Assembly: GCA_965248235.1 (NCBI GenBank)
Contig: CBDFIU010000003.1
Coordinates: forward strand, 1,302,001 to 1,366,000
Direction: 5' to 3'
Length of the DNA stretch: 64,000 bases
Source of the DNA: UBA6623 sp965248235
GTDB taxonomy: Bacteria > Acidobacteriota > Terriglobia > Bryobacterales > UBA6623
Positions 17,432 through 26,689 of the stretch are shown piece after piece. Position 1 is the first letter of the stretch, and every line of letters begins with the position of its first letter. Below the pieces are notes generated by a model. That model was not told the DNA's origin, made no database searches, and was given only the letters and a program-made list of their open reading frames with translations. Position numbers and translations under genes: made by a program.

Positions 17432-18663
17432 ATGAAAATCCTAGTGGTCCATAACCGCTACCGGCTCCCCGGCGGCGAAGACGAGGTGGCCGCAGCCGAA
17501 ACAGCCCTTTTGCGCCGCAAAGGCCACGACGTGGAAACCTATCTCGAAGACAATCGCCGCATCGGCGGGCTCTCCGTCATTCAAGCCGGACTCGAATCGG
17601 TCTGGTCCCGGTCGTCGTACCGCAAAGTGCGAGACCGCCTGCGGGAGTTTCGGCCCGATATCGTCCACTGTCACAACACTTTTCCGCTGATCTCTCCTTC
17701 CATCTATTTCGCCTGCGAGAAAGAGCGCATCCCCGTCGTTCAATCGCTGCATAACCCCAGATTGATGTGCCCGGCGGCGTGTCTGTCTCGAAATAGTCAG
17801 ATCTGCGAGCGCTGCGTCGGCAAAACTCGCCTGGCCCGGCGTCGTGCGTGGCTGCTATCGCGACTCTCGCCTGCAGACCGCGGCCGTGGCGTCTATGCTC
17901 TCCATCCACCGCGCTCTCAAGACTTGGCAAACGAAGATCGACGCCTATATCGTTTTCACCGACTTCTACCGCCGCAAATTCATCGAAGCGGGGCTCCCGG
18001 CCGACCGGCTCTTCGTGAAACCACATTTCCTCCACCCCGAGCCTCCTCCCTTGCAGGTAAGTACACGCGAGTACGCCCTCTTCGTCGGCCGTCTCAACGA
18101 AGAGAAAGGCCTAAAAGTATTACTCGAATCGTGGCGACAGTTACCACACATTCCACTAAAGATACGAGGTGAAGGACCTCTGTTGCCACAGATCCAAGTG
18201 GATTACCGGGAATCCGGCCCACAACGTGGAACTGGTGGATCGCCTCCCGAAGAGCGAGCTGCGCCGGCTAATGCGTAACGCTCGTTTTCTCGTTTGGCCC
18301 TCACAGGGTTACTACGAAACTTTCGGCTTGGTGGCCCTGGAATCGTTTTCGATGGGCGTGCCGGTGCTGACCAGCCGTTTCGGAGTCAACGGCGAAATTG
18401 TCGATAACGGACGAACCGGTCTCCATTTTTCACCCGACGATCCGGGAGACGTGGCCCGCACGGTCGAGCGGGCTTGGTCCTCCGAGGCTGAACTGCGCAA
18501 AATGGGCCGTCAGGCCCGCATCGAGTTCGAAACGAAATATGGCGCCGACGAGAATTACACCGCGCTGATGAGCATTTATCGCGCCGCGATTTCGCGAAAG
18601 TCGACCAGCCTTGTCGCGGGCGCAAAGAGCATCCAACCGGCGCGGGCGGCTTCGGCGGGCTAA
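17432..18663 (+). pseudogene. Family-4 glycosyltransferase, split by two frameshifts
   Basis: Three consecutive frames form one GT4 protein of about 410 residues. Frame one starts MKILVVHNRYRLPGGEDEVA and runs to CVGKT. A single extra A in the AAAA run at 17821-17824 would restore LAWPGVVRGCYRDSRLQTAA in frame two (to ALFVGRLNEEKGLKVLLESW and PLKIRGEGPLL). A second shift near 18200 leads to frame three with HNVELVDRLPKSELRRLM and YETFGLVALESFSMGVPVLTS, the donor-binding C-domain. Either a pseudogene or two sequencing errors; both sites are one-base indels. Confidence 0.8.
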
Positions 18664-18726
18664 CTCAGGGCTAGCCTGGGCTAGGCCTCGGCTCGCTGCG
18701 ATTGGCGACAATTCGTTGTCCGAAAC

Positions 18727-20301
18727 TCAGTCGGTGCTCGGGACGGTTTTCGAGTCGCCGGGCATCCCGTAACCGCCGCCGCCGGGGGTTTCGATGCGCA
18801 GCCGGTCGCCCTTGGCCGCGCGAAAACGACCCTTACCCGGAATCGGGGCGTCGTTGAGGAAGTTGCGCCCGCGCTCACCGGGGTTGCCGCCCTCGCGTCC
18901 GTAGGGGGCTCGCAGACGGCGTTCGGAAAGAATCGCGATGTCGGTATCGGTAAGAAGTTCGAATTCTTTCACGACGCCTCGCCCGCCGTCATGGCGACCC
19001 CGTCCCCCGGAATCGCGACGAACCGCGTAACGGCGCATGCGAACAGGAAGCTGATGCTCCAACGCCTCGACCGGGGTATTGAGGCTGTTCGACATATTCG
19101 TGTGGTTGGCGTCGAGACCCGAGGCATGGGGCCTGGCGCCCATCCCGCCGCCGATCGTTTCGTAGTAAGCAAACCCTTGGCCGGTGCGAGGATCGGTTCC
19201 GCCAAACGTCAGGTTATTCATCGTGCCCGCCGAAGCAGCGGGCATCTTGCCGGGGAGGGCTTTGCCCAACGCGCCAAGCAGCACATCGACGATCCGCTGC
19301 GACGTTTCCACATTGCCGGCCGCGACGCTCGCCGGAGGTAGGGGATCCAGCAACGTTCCCGGCTCGGTAACGATTTTGACAGGACGAAGCATCCCGGCGT
19401 TGTACGGAATGTCCTCTCGAATCAGACAGCGAAACGAGTACATCGTCGACGAAGTGGTCACCGCCAAGTTGGCGTTGATGCCGCCGCGAGTTTGCGGCGC
19501 GGACCGCCGATAGTCGACCGTTGCCGCGTCCCCCTCCAGGGTTAGGCGGCAATGGATACGGACGGATTCGGTCCCGAAACCGTCGTCGTCCATGAAATCC
19601 TCGAACTCATAGACTCCGTCGGGGATTTCCCGCAGGCGAGACCTCATCAAGCGCTCACTGTAGTCGGTGAGCTCGCTCATCTCGGCCTGCATCTTCTCGG
19701 CGCCGTACTTGCGCGTGGCGTCGAGCAGACGACGCTCGCCGACGCGATGCGCGGCAATCTGAGCGCCGAGATCTCCCATACGTTCCTCGGGAGTTCGAAC
19801 GTTGAGAAGAATGAGCTGTAGGATGTCGTCATTCAACTCTCCCTTTCTCAATAGCTTGACGGGGGGGATGCGAAGTCCTTCTTGAAAAATTTCCGTCGCC
19901 GGGGGCATGGAGCCCGGCATCATCCCACCGACGTCGGAATGGTGGGCTCGGGTCGCCAGATAGTAGGCGGGCTCGGGGTTGCTGTCGAGGAAGACGGCTG
20001 ACACGGAAGTGATATCGGGCAGGTGAGTTCCACCTCGAAACGGGTCGTTGAGCAGAACCAGATCGCCCGGCTCGAGGGTTTGGGAGCGCAGGGTCTCGGT
20101 TACCGATTGCGGCATCGCCCCGAGGTGAGCGGGCATGTGATCGCCCATGGCAATGGTTTCGGCGTGGCGGTCGTAAACGGCGCAGGAGTAGTCCCGACGC
20201 TCTTTGATGTTGGGGGAAAACGAAGTTCGGCGCAGAACGATCCCCATCTCCTCGGCGATCGAGACGAACAGATTACGGAAGATTTCGAGCTCGAGATTCA
20301 T
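18727..20301 (-). CDS. hyuB: Hydantoinase B / oxoprolinase-family protein
   Basis: 524 residues, normal length for HyuB. Recognisable stretches: IAEEMGIVLRRTSFSPNIKERRDYSCA, NDPFRGGTHLPDIT, AHHSDVGGMMPGSMPP and the glycine-rich TPGGGGYG near the C-terminus. HyuB works with HyuA in ATP-dependent opening of hydantoin or oxoproline-like rings, or as a carboxylase subunit. No HyuA lies beside it. It starts 21 bp after the FGE-like gene on the same strand, so the two are probably co-transcribed. Substrate cannot be inferred. Confidence 0.85.
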   Translation of the reverse strand: MNLELEIFRNLFVSIAEEMGIVLRRTSFSPNIKERRDYSCAVYDRHAETIAMGDHMPAHLGAMPQSVTETLRSQTLEPGDLVLLNDPFRGGTHLPDITSVSAVFLDSNPEPAYYLATRAHHSDVGGMMPGSMPPATEIFQEGLRIPPVKLLRKGELNDDILQLILLNVRTPEERMGDLGAQIAAHRVGERRLLDATRKYGAEKMQAEMSELTDYSERLMRSRLREIPDGVYEFEDFMDDDGFGTESVRIHCRLTLEGDAATVDYRRSAPQTRGGINANLAVTTSSTMYSFRCLIREDIPYNAGMLRPVKIVTEPGTLLDPLPPASVAAGNVETSQRIVDVLLGALGKALPGKMPAASAGTMNNLTFGGTDPRTGQGFAYYETIGGGMGARPHASGLDANHTNMSNSLNTPVEALEHQLPVRMRRYAVRRDSGGRGRHDGGRGVVKEFELLTDTDIAILSERRLRAPYGREGGNPGERGRNFLNDAPIPGKGRFRAAKGDRLRIETPGGGGYGMPGDSKTVPSTD

Positions 20302-20322
20302 GAGAGTCGGCGGGAAGCGGCG

Positions 20323-21222
20323 CTACTCCAGTTCCTCCACGACGCATCGAAATCCGACACCGTCTCCCCGACTCGATGGGTCGGCCATGGCACGGGCGGA
20401 AACGCGTAGATAACGCGGGCCGAATCCCCAGGAACCGCCGCGAATGACCTTGGCATCGCCCTGCTCCGGCCCTTGAGGGTCTTCCGCCGGTGCGTTGAGA
20501 AAATAGTTGCCGTCCTCCCAATCGGAACACCATTCCCAGACATGCCCGGCCATATCGTAGAGACCGTAACCGCTGGGTTCGAAACTGCCGACCGGCGCGG
20601 TGTAGCGCCAGCGGTCTCGTCCCGCGACGTTGCCATAGTTGGCGCGCTCATGGGTCAGCTCGTCGCCCCAGGGATAGCGCCAATCGGACTGTCCGCCGCG
20701 GGCGGCGTACTCCCACTCGGCTTCGGTCGGCAAGTGCCCTCCGACAAACTTGCAATAAGCGGCCGCTTCGGCATGGGTGACGGAAACAATCGGCCTGTCT
20801 TGTTTTTGCCCGGGTCCCGAGTCGAAGGCTTCGGCGATCGCCCGCGACCAACCTTTCTTTTTCTTCCTTAGCTCGGCGAAAGGCGTCTGGTTCGGCTTCG
20901 GCGGCATCTTGCGTTTCGTCGACTTTGTGTAGCGCTTATACGCGCGAACGGAAACTTCCCGGCGGCCGATCCAAAACCCTTTTGTCAGGCGGACTTGATG
21001 CCGAGGTTTTTCGATCTCTTCGCACAAGTCGTCGTCCGTCGTGCAACCCATCCAATACTCGCCCGCTGGAATCCGGGCGTATTCAAGTCGGTCTCGCGGA
21101 TTAACGGAAATCTTCGGTGAAGCCTCGCCGGGCGACAAGGGGGGGTCCTCGGCGGGTGGGGCCGCGACACAGAGCACCGCGACCGCAAAGGCTGCGATCG
21201 GAATGACCGAGGTCGTTGGCAA
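20323..21222 (-). CDS. Formylglycine-generating enzyme-like (SUMF1) protein, secreted
   Basis: About 299 residues. I place the start at TTG 21222, just before a signal peptide (VIPIAAFAVAVLCVAAPP); the frame upstream is open but not protein-like. The FGE-sulfatase domain has YARIPAGEYWMGC, HLPTEAEWEYAARGG, YGLYDMAGHVWEWCSDW and VIRGGSWGFGPRYLRVSAR. Family members oxidise the Cys of sulfatases to formylglycine or have drifted to other roles. The cysteine-type sulfatase at 55282-57009 is a possible client. I did not verify the paired active-site cysteines. Confidence 0.8.
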   Translation of the reverse strand: MPTTSVIPIAAFAVAVLCVAAPPAEDPPLSPGEASPKISVNPRDRLEYARIPAGEYWMGCTTDDDLCEEIEKPRHQVRLTKGFWIGRREVSVRAYKRYTKSTKRKMPPKPNQTPFAELRKKKKGWSRAIAEAFDSGPGQKQDRPIVSVTHAEAAAYCKFVGGHLPTEAEWEYAARGGQSDWRYPWGDELTHERANYGNVAGRDRWRYTAPVGSFEPSGYGLYDMAGHVWEWCSDWEDGNYFLNAPAEDPQGPEQGDAKVIRGGSWGFGPRYLRVSARAMADPSSRGDGVGFRCVVEELE

Positions 21223-21475
21223 GCGTGAAGCTCGGACGGGGCTCCGCACGGGAGCAGAATAGCAGAGCTGTTCCACATATCGTCGATATAGCCATCGCCG
21301 CCAACCAGATACAGAGGCCGGAGCGCAAGCGACGGGCCCGCCACCCACAACCCAATTCACGTGTCTCCGAATCGATTGCCGGCGTCGTTTCCCCAGAAAC
21401 AGTCGTTCGGGAACCCCCGGGGCAGGCTTTGGAGTGGTGCCGGCCCGTCGCTCGCGCTCAGGGCTCTGAAAGTGC

Positions 21476-22393
21476 TTATCGAAGGTCCCGCGGCCGGCTT
21501 TTGATAAGGCGGTCAAGGGCTACTAACGTGTCGAGCAGCGCCGGCAGCAGGTCCAATCGCAAAGCATTGGCGCCGTCGGAGAGGGCGCGCGCCGGATCCT
21601 GGTGGACTTCAAAAAAGACGGCATCCACGCCCGCCGCCACACCCGCTCGGGCCAGCGGTTCAATATACGCCGGCTGCCCGCCGCTCGATCCCTTTCCCGC
21701 CCCAGGCAGTTGCAGACTGTGGGTCACGTCAAGCACCACTGGATAGCCCATCTCGCGCATCATCGCGAGCCCCCGAAAGTCCACCACCAGGTTTTGATAG
21801 CCGAACGACGTCCCACGCTCGGTCAGCAAAATGTTGTGGTTCCCGGTGCTTGCGACCTTTTCAGCGGCGTACCGCATGTCCATGGGCGCGAGGAATTGGC
21901 CCTTCTTGATATTGACGGCGCGTCCGCTCTTGCCGGCTTCGACCAATAAATCGGTTTGCCGGCACAGGAAGGCTGGAATTTGTAGAACGTCGCAGACTTC
22001 GGCCGCCGGGGCAACTTGACGTGGTTCGTGAATATCGGTGAGAACGGGTAGGCCGGTCTCACGCTTGACCGTGGCCAAGATGCGCAGTCCTTCATCGAGA
22101 CCGGGCCCGCGGTAGGAATCGACACTGGTGCGATTCGCCTTGTCGCACGACGCCTTGAAGACGGCGGCAATCCCGGCCTCCCCGGCGGCTTCGGCAACCG
22201 CCCGCGCGATCGAGACGGCGTGGTCCTCGGACTCGATCACGCAAGGGCCGCAGATGAGCGCGAGGGGTGCTTGATCGCCGATGACAAGGCGGTCGATATG
22301 GGCGAGTCTTGGGGCCGGATCGGCGGGGGACGGGTCCACTATGTATTCATGATACGTCCCTGTCGCGCCGGGTTGGGCGCGGACGCGGCCCAA
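21476..22393 (-). CDS. kdsA: 3-deoxy-8-phosphooctulonate synthase
   Basis: About 290-305 residues. It condenses arabinose-5-phosphate and PEP to Kdo-8-phosphate for lipopolysaccharide. Motifs: LALICGPCVIESEDHA, FKASCDKANRTSVDSYRGPG, VLTDIHEP, VNIKKGQFLAPMDM and VFFEVHQDP. Start is ambiguous: ATG 22393, or a GTG about 20 codons in (VDPSPADPA). It lies in the same direction as pyrG with a membrane-protein gene between; pyrG-kdsA order is common. kdsB is 11 kb away on the other strand. It indicates a diderm with Kdo-containing LPS. Confidence 0.92.
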   Translation of the reverse strand: MGRVRAQPGATGTYHEYIVDPSPADPAPRLAHIDRLVIGDQAPLALICGPCVIESEDHAVSIARAVAEAAGEAGIAAVFKASCDKANRTSVDSYRGPGLDEGLRILATVKRETGLPVLTDIHEPRQVAPAAEVCDVLQIPAFLCRQTDLLVEAGKSGRAVNIKKGQFLAPMDMRYAAEKVASTGNHNILLTERGTSFGYQNLVVDFRGLAMMREMGYPVVLDVTHSLQLPGAGKGSSGGQPAYIEPLARAGVAAGVDAVFFEVHQDPARALSDGANALRLDLLPALLDTLVALDRLIKSRPRDLR

Positions 22394-22394
22394 G

Positions 22395-22423
22395 GGTTAG
22401 CTCGCATTTCTCACCGCGTCGGC
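22395..22423 (-). repeat. Dispersed GAGAAA-type repeat, copy a
   Basis: Reverse-orientation copy (TTAGCTCGCATTTCTCACC on the plus strand) of the repeat also found at 35896, 45156, 45307 and 46852. It fills the gap between the membrane-protein stop and the kdsA start. Confidence 0.6.
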
Positions 22424-23193
22424 TATATAGCCCGCAGCTCTTTTTTGATCTCGTCGTCGAGTTCCGTGATTTGCTTCCGGAGGGCGGCGTATTTCTTTTC
22501 GGCTTCCGTTTCGTGCTTTTCCTTGACTCCGGCGGGCGTTGCTTTCGGGACGGGAACGTTGAGAGCGGCGGCGGCGGAATCTTCCTTGAGCTTCTTGAGT
22601 TTCGTCAGCTTTTCGCGGATGTCTTTCCATTTGCTCGGGCCGGCCAGCTCGTTGGCGACATAGGCCCCGCCGCTGATGCCCATGAGCGCGAGAATATTGT
22701 CATCGAGATGCGGAAACGTACCGGTCTTGAAGATCGAAAGAATCACCTGCGCACCGACGATCAGCGTAAAGGCGAAGATCTGAAACTTAAAAAGGTTCGG
22801 TTGGCCGCCGATGGATATCATATCCCCCCATCGAGGCTCTCTCACCTTGACGAGGCGTTGATACTGTTGCGGAATCTCACGGATACGAACCATCGCGGCG
22901 GCCTTGGCGGTCAACGCCGTACTGCCGGCAATGCCCGCGAGAACCAACATTTGGGTCGGCACCAGCACGAGCTCATATCGGCTGTACGAAACAAAGATGC
23001 CCGCCCAGATTAAGATCGAAGTCCAAAACAGCGCCTGAGCCAAAGAAATGCTATAGGTGCCGAGCGGTGTCTTGGCGAAGGACATCGGCCGGGCCAACCG
23101 CCAGGTCTTCGATCCCTCGCCCCGTTGCTTGAAGCCGTACAGCGCTCCGGCGAGTACAAAGATCAAGATTAAGCCGACGAGCCCAACGAGCAC
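22423..23193 (-). CDS. Membrane protein with C-terminal coiled coil (possibly 3' part of the upstream gene)
   Basis: 256 residues from GTG 23193: a transmembrane helix (LVGLVGLILIFVLAGALYGF), two to three more hydrophobic segments (ISLAQALFWTSILIWAGIFVSY, FAFTLIVGAQVILSIF), then a charged coiled coil (KLTKLKKLKED..., AALRKQITELDDEIKKEL). The frame stays open back to the stop of the upstream gene at 23332 and reads sensibly there (FLDVHPLTAVALVTASNGKYYVAIEE), with no start codon. The two genes may thus be one, broken by a stop or frameshift near 23332. Family unknown. Confidence 0.55.
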   Translation of the reverse strand: MLVGLVGLILIFVLAGALYGFKQRGEGSKTWRLARPMSFAKTPLGTYSISLAQALFWTSILIWAGIFVSYSRYELVLVPTQMLVLAGIAGSTALTAKAAAMVRIREIPQQYQRLVKVREPRWGDMISIGGQPNLFKFQIFAFTLIVGAQVILSIFKTGTFPHLDDNILALMGISGGAYVANELAGPSKWKDIREKLTKLKKLKEDSAAAALNVPVPKATPAGVKEKHETEAEKKYAALRKQITELDDEIKKELRAI

Positions 23194-23331
23194 AGCGGCC
23201 CAGCGGCGAACAATCCCGACTTCCTCGATAGCGACGTAGTATTTCCCGTTGGAGGCTGTGACCAGAGCGACGGCCGTGAGGGGATGAACGTCCAGGAATC
23301 GATTGCCGACGTCGGGGGCCTGAGTGCTTCC

Positions 23332-24132
23332 TCAAACGCCGGAAACTCCTTCGGCTCGGGGGCGAATTGACTCGACGCTCCGGACCGCGGCGCCGGCGCG
23401 ATCGCTTTCCTCGATGAATATCACGCTCAAGGTCGTAGAGGGGTCATTGGCAATGCCTCCGGAAAATTCGTAGTCAACCGTCCCGCCCGAAGGAGCTCTG
23501 GCCTGATTGAGGCGAATCGGATTGTTGGCGGCCGGGTACGACTGCCTGCGCAACCGAAGAACGGCGGGAATGTCGACGCCGTGCAGTTCCACGGTAACAT
23601 CGCTCGTCGGCATGAAGCCGTAACGCGTTCCGTCGCCGACCTTGACGAGCGAGACTTCTTTCTTTCCGGCAAAAAAGAACTCAGGGCGGCCGTGTAAGGC
23701 GCCTAGGGAGAATGACCAGCCCTTCGGGAACAGCAATGCGCTGCTGTCGGCCCCGGCTTCGTCGAGCACAACGCCCGCAACCGAAGGGTCGGCAAGTTGC
23801 AAGACGTTATCGTCGGGGAAAGACACCGCCGGCGGCAGAGGCGTGCCCGGCTTGACTACGGGTGCGCCGTCTTTCCCACTCGAGCCTGCCTTGGCCGAGT
23901 CCCCAAGTGAAGCGAAATCGATCATCTTGTTCCATTGCGAGCCTTTGGCGATGACATTGACTTGGGCATCCAGCGGCTGTAGGCGAATAGGGATTCGAAA
24001 GAACGCAAGGGCACCGGCCTTATTGCCATCGGGGGAGTCGGACGATTTCGAATCCTCGGCCGCGACGCAGGCGTGGAACGCTGTAAGAGCGACCGCCAAA
24101 ACCGATACGAGAATCGTGTAACGCTTCCACAT
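23332..24132 (-). CDS. Exported protein of unknown function (probably 5' part of a split gene)
   Basis: 266 residues from ATG 24132, supported by GGAG upstream and a clean signal peptide (RYTILVSVLAVALTAFHACVAAED). No domain recognised; the body is beta-rich (VTVELHGVDIPAVLRLRRQS, TVDYEFSGGIANDPSTTLSVIF). It ends at a TGA after EGVSGV, in the same frame as the next gene. An intact version might be an anchored envelope protein of about 560 residues with this domain in the periplasm. No neighbouring gene suggests a function. Confidence 0.5.
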   Translation of the reverse strand: MWKRYTILVSVLAVALTAFHACVAAEDSKSSDSPDGNKAGALAFFRIPIRLQPLDAQVNVIAKGSQWNKMIDFASLGDSAKAGSSGKDGAPVVKPGTPLPPAVSFPDDNVLQLADPSVAGVVLDEAGADSSALLFPKGWSFSLGALHGRPEFFFAGKKEVSLVKVGDGTRYGFMPTSDVTVELHGVDIPAVLRLRRQSYPAANNPIRLNQARAPSGGTVDYEFSGGIANDPSTTLSVIFIEESDRAGAAVRSVESIRPRAEGVSGV

Positions 24133-24681
24133 ATGCTTGTCTCCTCGACGTTCGCCGCCCGGCTCGATCATGTCGCAGCCCATGATACTGAAACGAGGCG
24201 CTTATTCCAAATCAACGCTACAAATACCCTAACGAGATACGCGTAATTTCGATGGAAATGGGGCCGGGAAAATCGTCAATGAGTCAAGTTTCGGCGATTT
24301 ACGCGGTGCGGCTCGACAGCGAGACGAAGATGGGCGCCGGCCGTCCGAAGGGTCGGGCCAGGTTCCCGCCGCCCTTACCTTCTTGCCAGATGGCACAGCG
24401 CCGGGTTTGGTGAGTGAAGGCCCAGGCAAGGCATTGAGCAGGAAGGCGTCGAAGCGTCAGCCGTCGAAAGGCAGGACCGGTGAATGGTTCCTATCGGGCG
24501 AAATTGCATCGAATGAGTGCTCCTACGCCCCGTCCGGGGCTTGCCGTTTTTTGGCGTGAACCCCGGGCTGAAGCCGTGGGCTACTTTCCCGTCGCCGCTC
24601 CGCGGCTGCACGACAGGTGCGGCCTGTTTGGGCCATACCGTACCCCACCGTACTCTCGAAGGGGATTTTCGGAGGAGAGTA
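24133..24681. other. Intergenic with short GC-rich palindromes
   Basis: 550 bp without a supported gene, between pyrG (ending here) and the exported protein. It includes the hairpin GCCCCGTCCGGGGC (24527-24540) and further palindromic pieces around CCCCGGGCTGAAGCCG (from 24561) and GCCGCTCCGCGGC (from 24593), resembling REP-like intergenic repeats. No other copy was found in the window. Confidence 0.4.
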
Positions 24682-26340
24682 TCAGCCCATGCGCACGCGC
24701 AAGAACTGCTCTTCCTCGGCTCTTTGCTCTCCCGCCACGCGGTGGCCGTGGAACTGATAAGCCGCGCCGACGAAATCGCGAAACAGGGGTTGGGGCTCGA
24801 GCGGTTTCGACTTGAATTCCGGGTGGAATTGGCAGCCTAAAAACCAGGGATGGCCGGGCAATTCGCAGATTTCCACATAGGTGCCGTCGGGGGTTTCTCC
24901 GGAAATGAGCATACCTCGGCTTTCAATCGCCTCGGCGTACTCCCGATTGAACTCGTAGCGATGACGGTGACGCTCGGTCACTTCCTCGGCGTCATACGCC
25001 GCGTGAGCGAGACTGTCCGGGGCTATGCGACAAGGCCAAGCGCCCAGGCGCATCGTCCCGCCGAGATCCTCGACGCCCTTGAGCTCACGCAATTTGAAAA
25101 ACAAACGATGCGGCGTGCCGGGATCGAATTCCGTGGAATCAGCGCCCTCGAGTCCGCACACGTTCCGCGCGAACTCGATGACCATCGTTTGCATGCCGAG
25201 GCAAATCCCGAAATAGGGGACTTTGTTTTCGCGAGCGTAGCGAATGGCCTCGATCTTGCCCTCGATGCCGCGTTCGCCGAAACCGCCGGGGACGAGGATG
25301 CCATCGACGTCGCGCAACTCCTGGTGAGCCGTCGCCGGGGTGATATTTTCGGCTTCGATCCAACTAACATTGACCCGCACGCCATGGTGTAAGCCGCCGT
25401 GCAGCAGCGATTCCTTGAGGCTCTTGTAGGAATCCTCGTAGCTCGCGTACTTGCCGACAATGCCGATCGTCACCTCGCCCTGGGGATGTTTCAGCCGGTG
25501 GAGCATTGCCTCCCATGCTTTCAGGTCGCGCGGCGGGGTTGCGAGTTCAAAGTGACGCAGCAGGATTTCGTCCACCTTTTCTCGGGCGAAAATCACGGGG
25601 ATTTGGTAGACCGAGCTGACGTCGCGGGCGCCAATCACAGCCTCGCGGTCCACATCGCAAAACAGCGCGATTTTGGCGCGGAGCTCCTCGGATAACTCCG
25701 TCTCGGTGCGGCACAGCAACATGTCGGGCTGGATGCCGATACCGCGCATTTCCTTGACGCTGTGTTGGGTGGGTTTGGTTTTCAACTCGCCGGCGGCGGC
25801 GATCCAGGGCACCAACGTGACGTGAACGAAGGCGCAATTCTTACGTCCTAACTCGTGTCGCATCTGACGGATCGCTTCCAGAAAGGGCAGCGACTCGATA
25901 TCGCCCACGGTACCGCCGATTTCGACGATGACGACGTCAACGTCGTCCGTCGAGACCTTGCGGATGGCGTCCTTGATTTCGTTGGTTACATGCGGAATCA
26001 CTTGGACGGTTTTGCCCAGGTAGTCGCCGCGTCTCTCTTTCGCCAAGATGCGTTCGTAGATGCGGCCGCTGGTGATGTTGTTGGCTTGGGTCAGCTTGGC
26101 GTGGGTGAAGCGTTCGTAATGACCCAGGTCCAGATCGGTTTCCGCGCCGTCGTCGGTCACATAAACTTCACCGTGCTGAAAAGGACTCATCGTGCCGGGG
26201 TCGACATTGAGATAGGGGTCGCATTTCTGGAGCGTGACACGCAGGCCGCGGCTCTCGAGCAGGCAGCCGATCGAAGCCGCCGCGATCCCTTTTCCCAAAG
26301 AGGAAACAACGCCACCGGTGACGAACAGATATTTCTTCAT
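24682..26340 (-). CDS. pyrG: CTP synthase
   Basis: 552 residues, usual length. The N-terminal synthetase domain begins KKYLFVTGGVVSSLGKGI (P-loop) with VDPGTMSPFQHGEVYVTDDGAETDLDLGHYERF. The C-terminal glutamine amidotransferase has LVPGGFGERGIEGK, the nucleophile in YFGICLGMQ and the His-Glu pair in CQFHPEFKSKP. It makes CTP from UTP, glutamine and ATP; CTP also feeds CMP-Kdo synthesis, fitting the nearby kdsA. ATG 26340 follows GAGG; the longer frame adds non-conserved residues. Confidence 0.95.
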   Translation of the reverse strand: MKKYLFVTGGVVSSLGKGIAAASIGCLLESRGLRVTLQKCDPYLNVDPGTMSPFQHGEVYVTDDGAETDLDLGHYERFTHAKLTQANNITSGRIYERILAKERRGDYLGKTVQVIPHVTNEIKDAIRKVSTDDVDVVIVEIGGTVGDIESLPFLEAIRQMRHELGRKNCAFVHVTLVPWIAAAGELKTKPTQHSVKEMRGIGIQPDMLLCRTETELSEELRAKIALFCDVDREAVIGARDVSSVYQIPVIFAREKVDEILLRHFELATPPRDLKAWEAMLHRLKHPQGEVTIGIVGKYASYEDSYKSLKESLLHGGLHHGVRVNVSWIEAENITPATAHQELRDVDGILVPGGFGERGIEGKIEAIRYARENKVPYFGICLGMQTMVIEFARNVCGLEGADSTEFDPGTPHRLFFKLRELKGVEDLGGTMRLGAWPCRIAPDSLAHAAYDAEEVTERHRHRYEFNREYAEAIESRGMLISGETPDGTYVEICELPGHPWFLGCQFHPEFKSKPLEPQPLFRDFVGAAYQFHGHRVAGEQRAEEEQFLRVRMG

Positions 26341-26689
26341 AGGTCCTCGACTACCCGCGAAGGCGAGAACGACAGACCGCCGGTCTCGCAAAATACTCCC
26401 AATGGAAAGAAAACAAAAGAGTTGTCGGAGTTCCGGCCGGCAACTGGGAAAGAGGGGAGAGTGGTCCGAAGGGGCTGAAAAGGGCCTGGAGATTTTCGTT
26501 GAGAACGAACAGGCCGCCTAGGGGGCATTCCGAATCCGCTTACCGTGAGTTGACCAGAATGGATCGAGCAGCGCCGCGGGGCCGAAAACACTTCCTCGGA
26601 AACGCTCCGAGCGGCATTCGATCAAGCGACCGCGCAACGGTAAGCTCAAGTCTAGCACAGGCCGGTTTGTATGTTAGAATTTAATCGCA
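26341..26689. promoter_or_regulatory. Divergent intergenic region between pyrG and the VWFA genes
   Basis: 349 bp. A TAGAAT -10-like box lies about ten bases upstream of the TTG start at 26690, in a GTATGTTAGAATTT context, with no confident -35. No gene or RNA recognised in the remainder. Confidence 0.35.

Noticed and set aside
24520..24625. GC-rich palindrome cluster as a named repeat family
   Set aside because: Only one occurrence in this window, so I list it as palindromic sequence without a family claim.
24850..26478. Open frames on the plus strand opposite pyrG
   Set aside because: They are antisense frames kept open by high GC; pyrG motifs fully account for the region.
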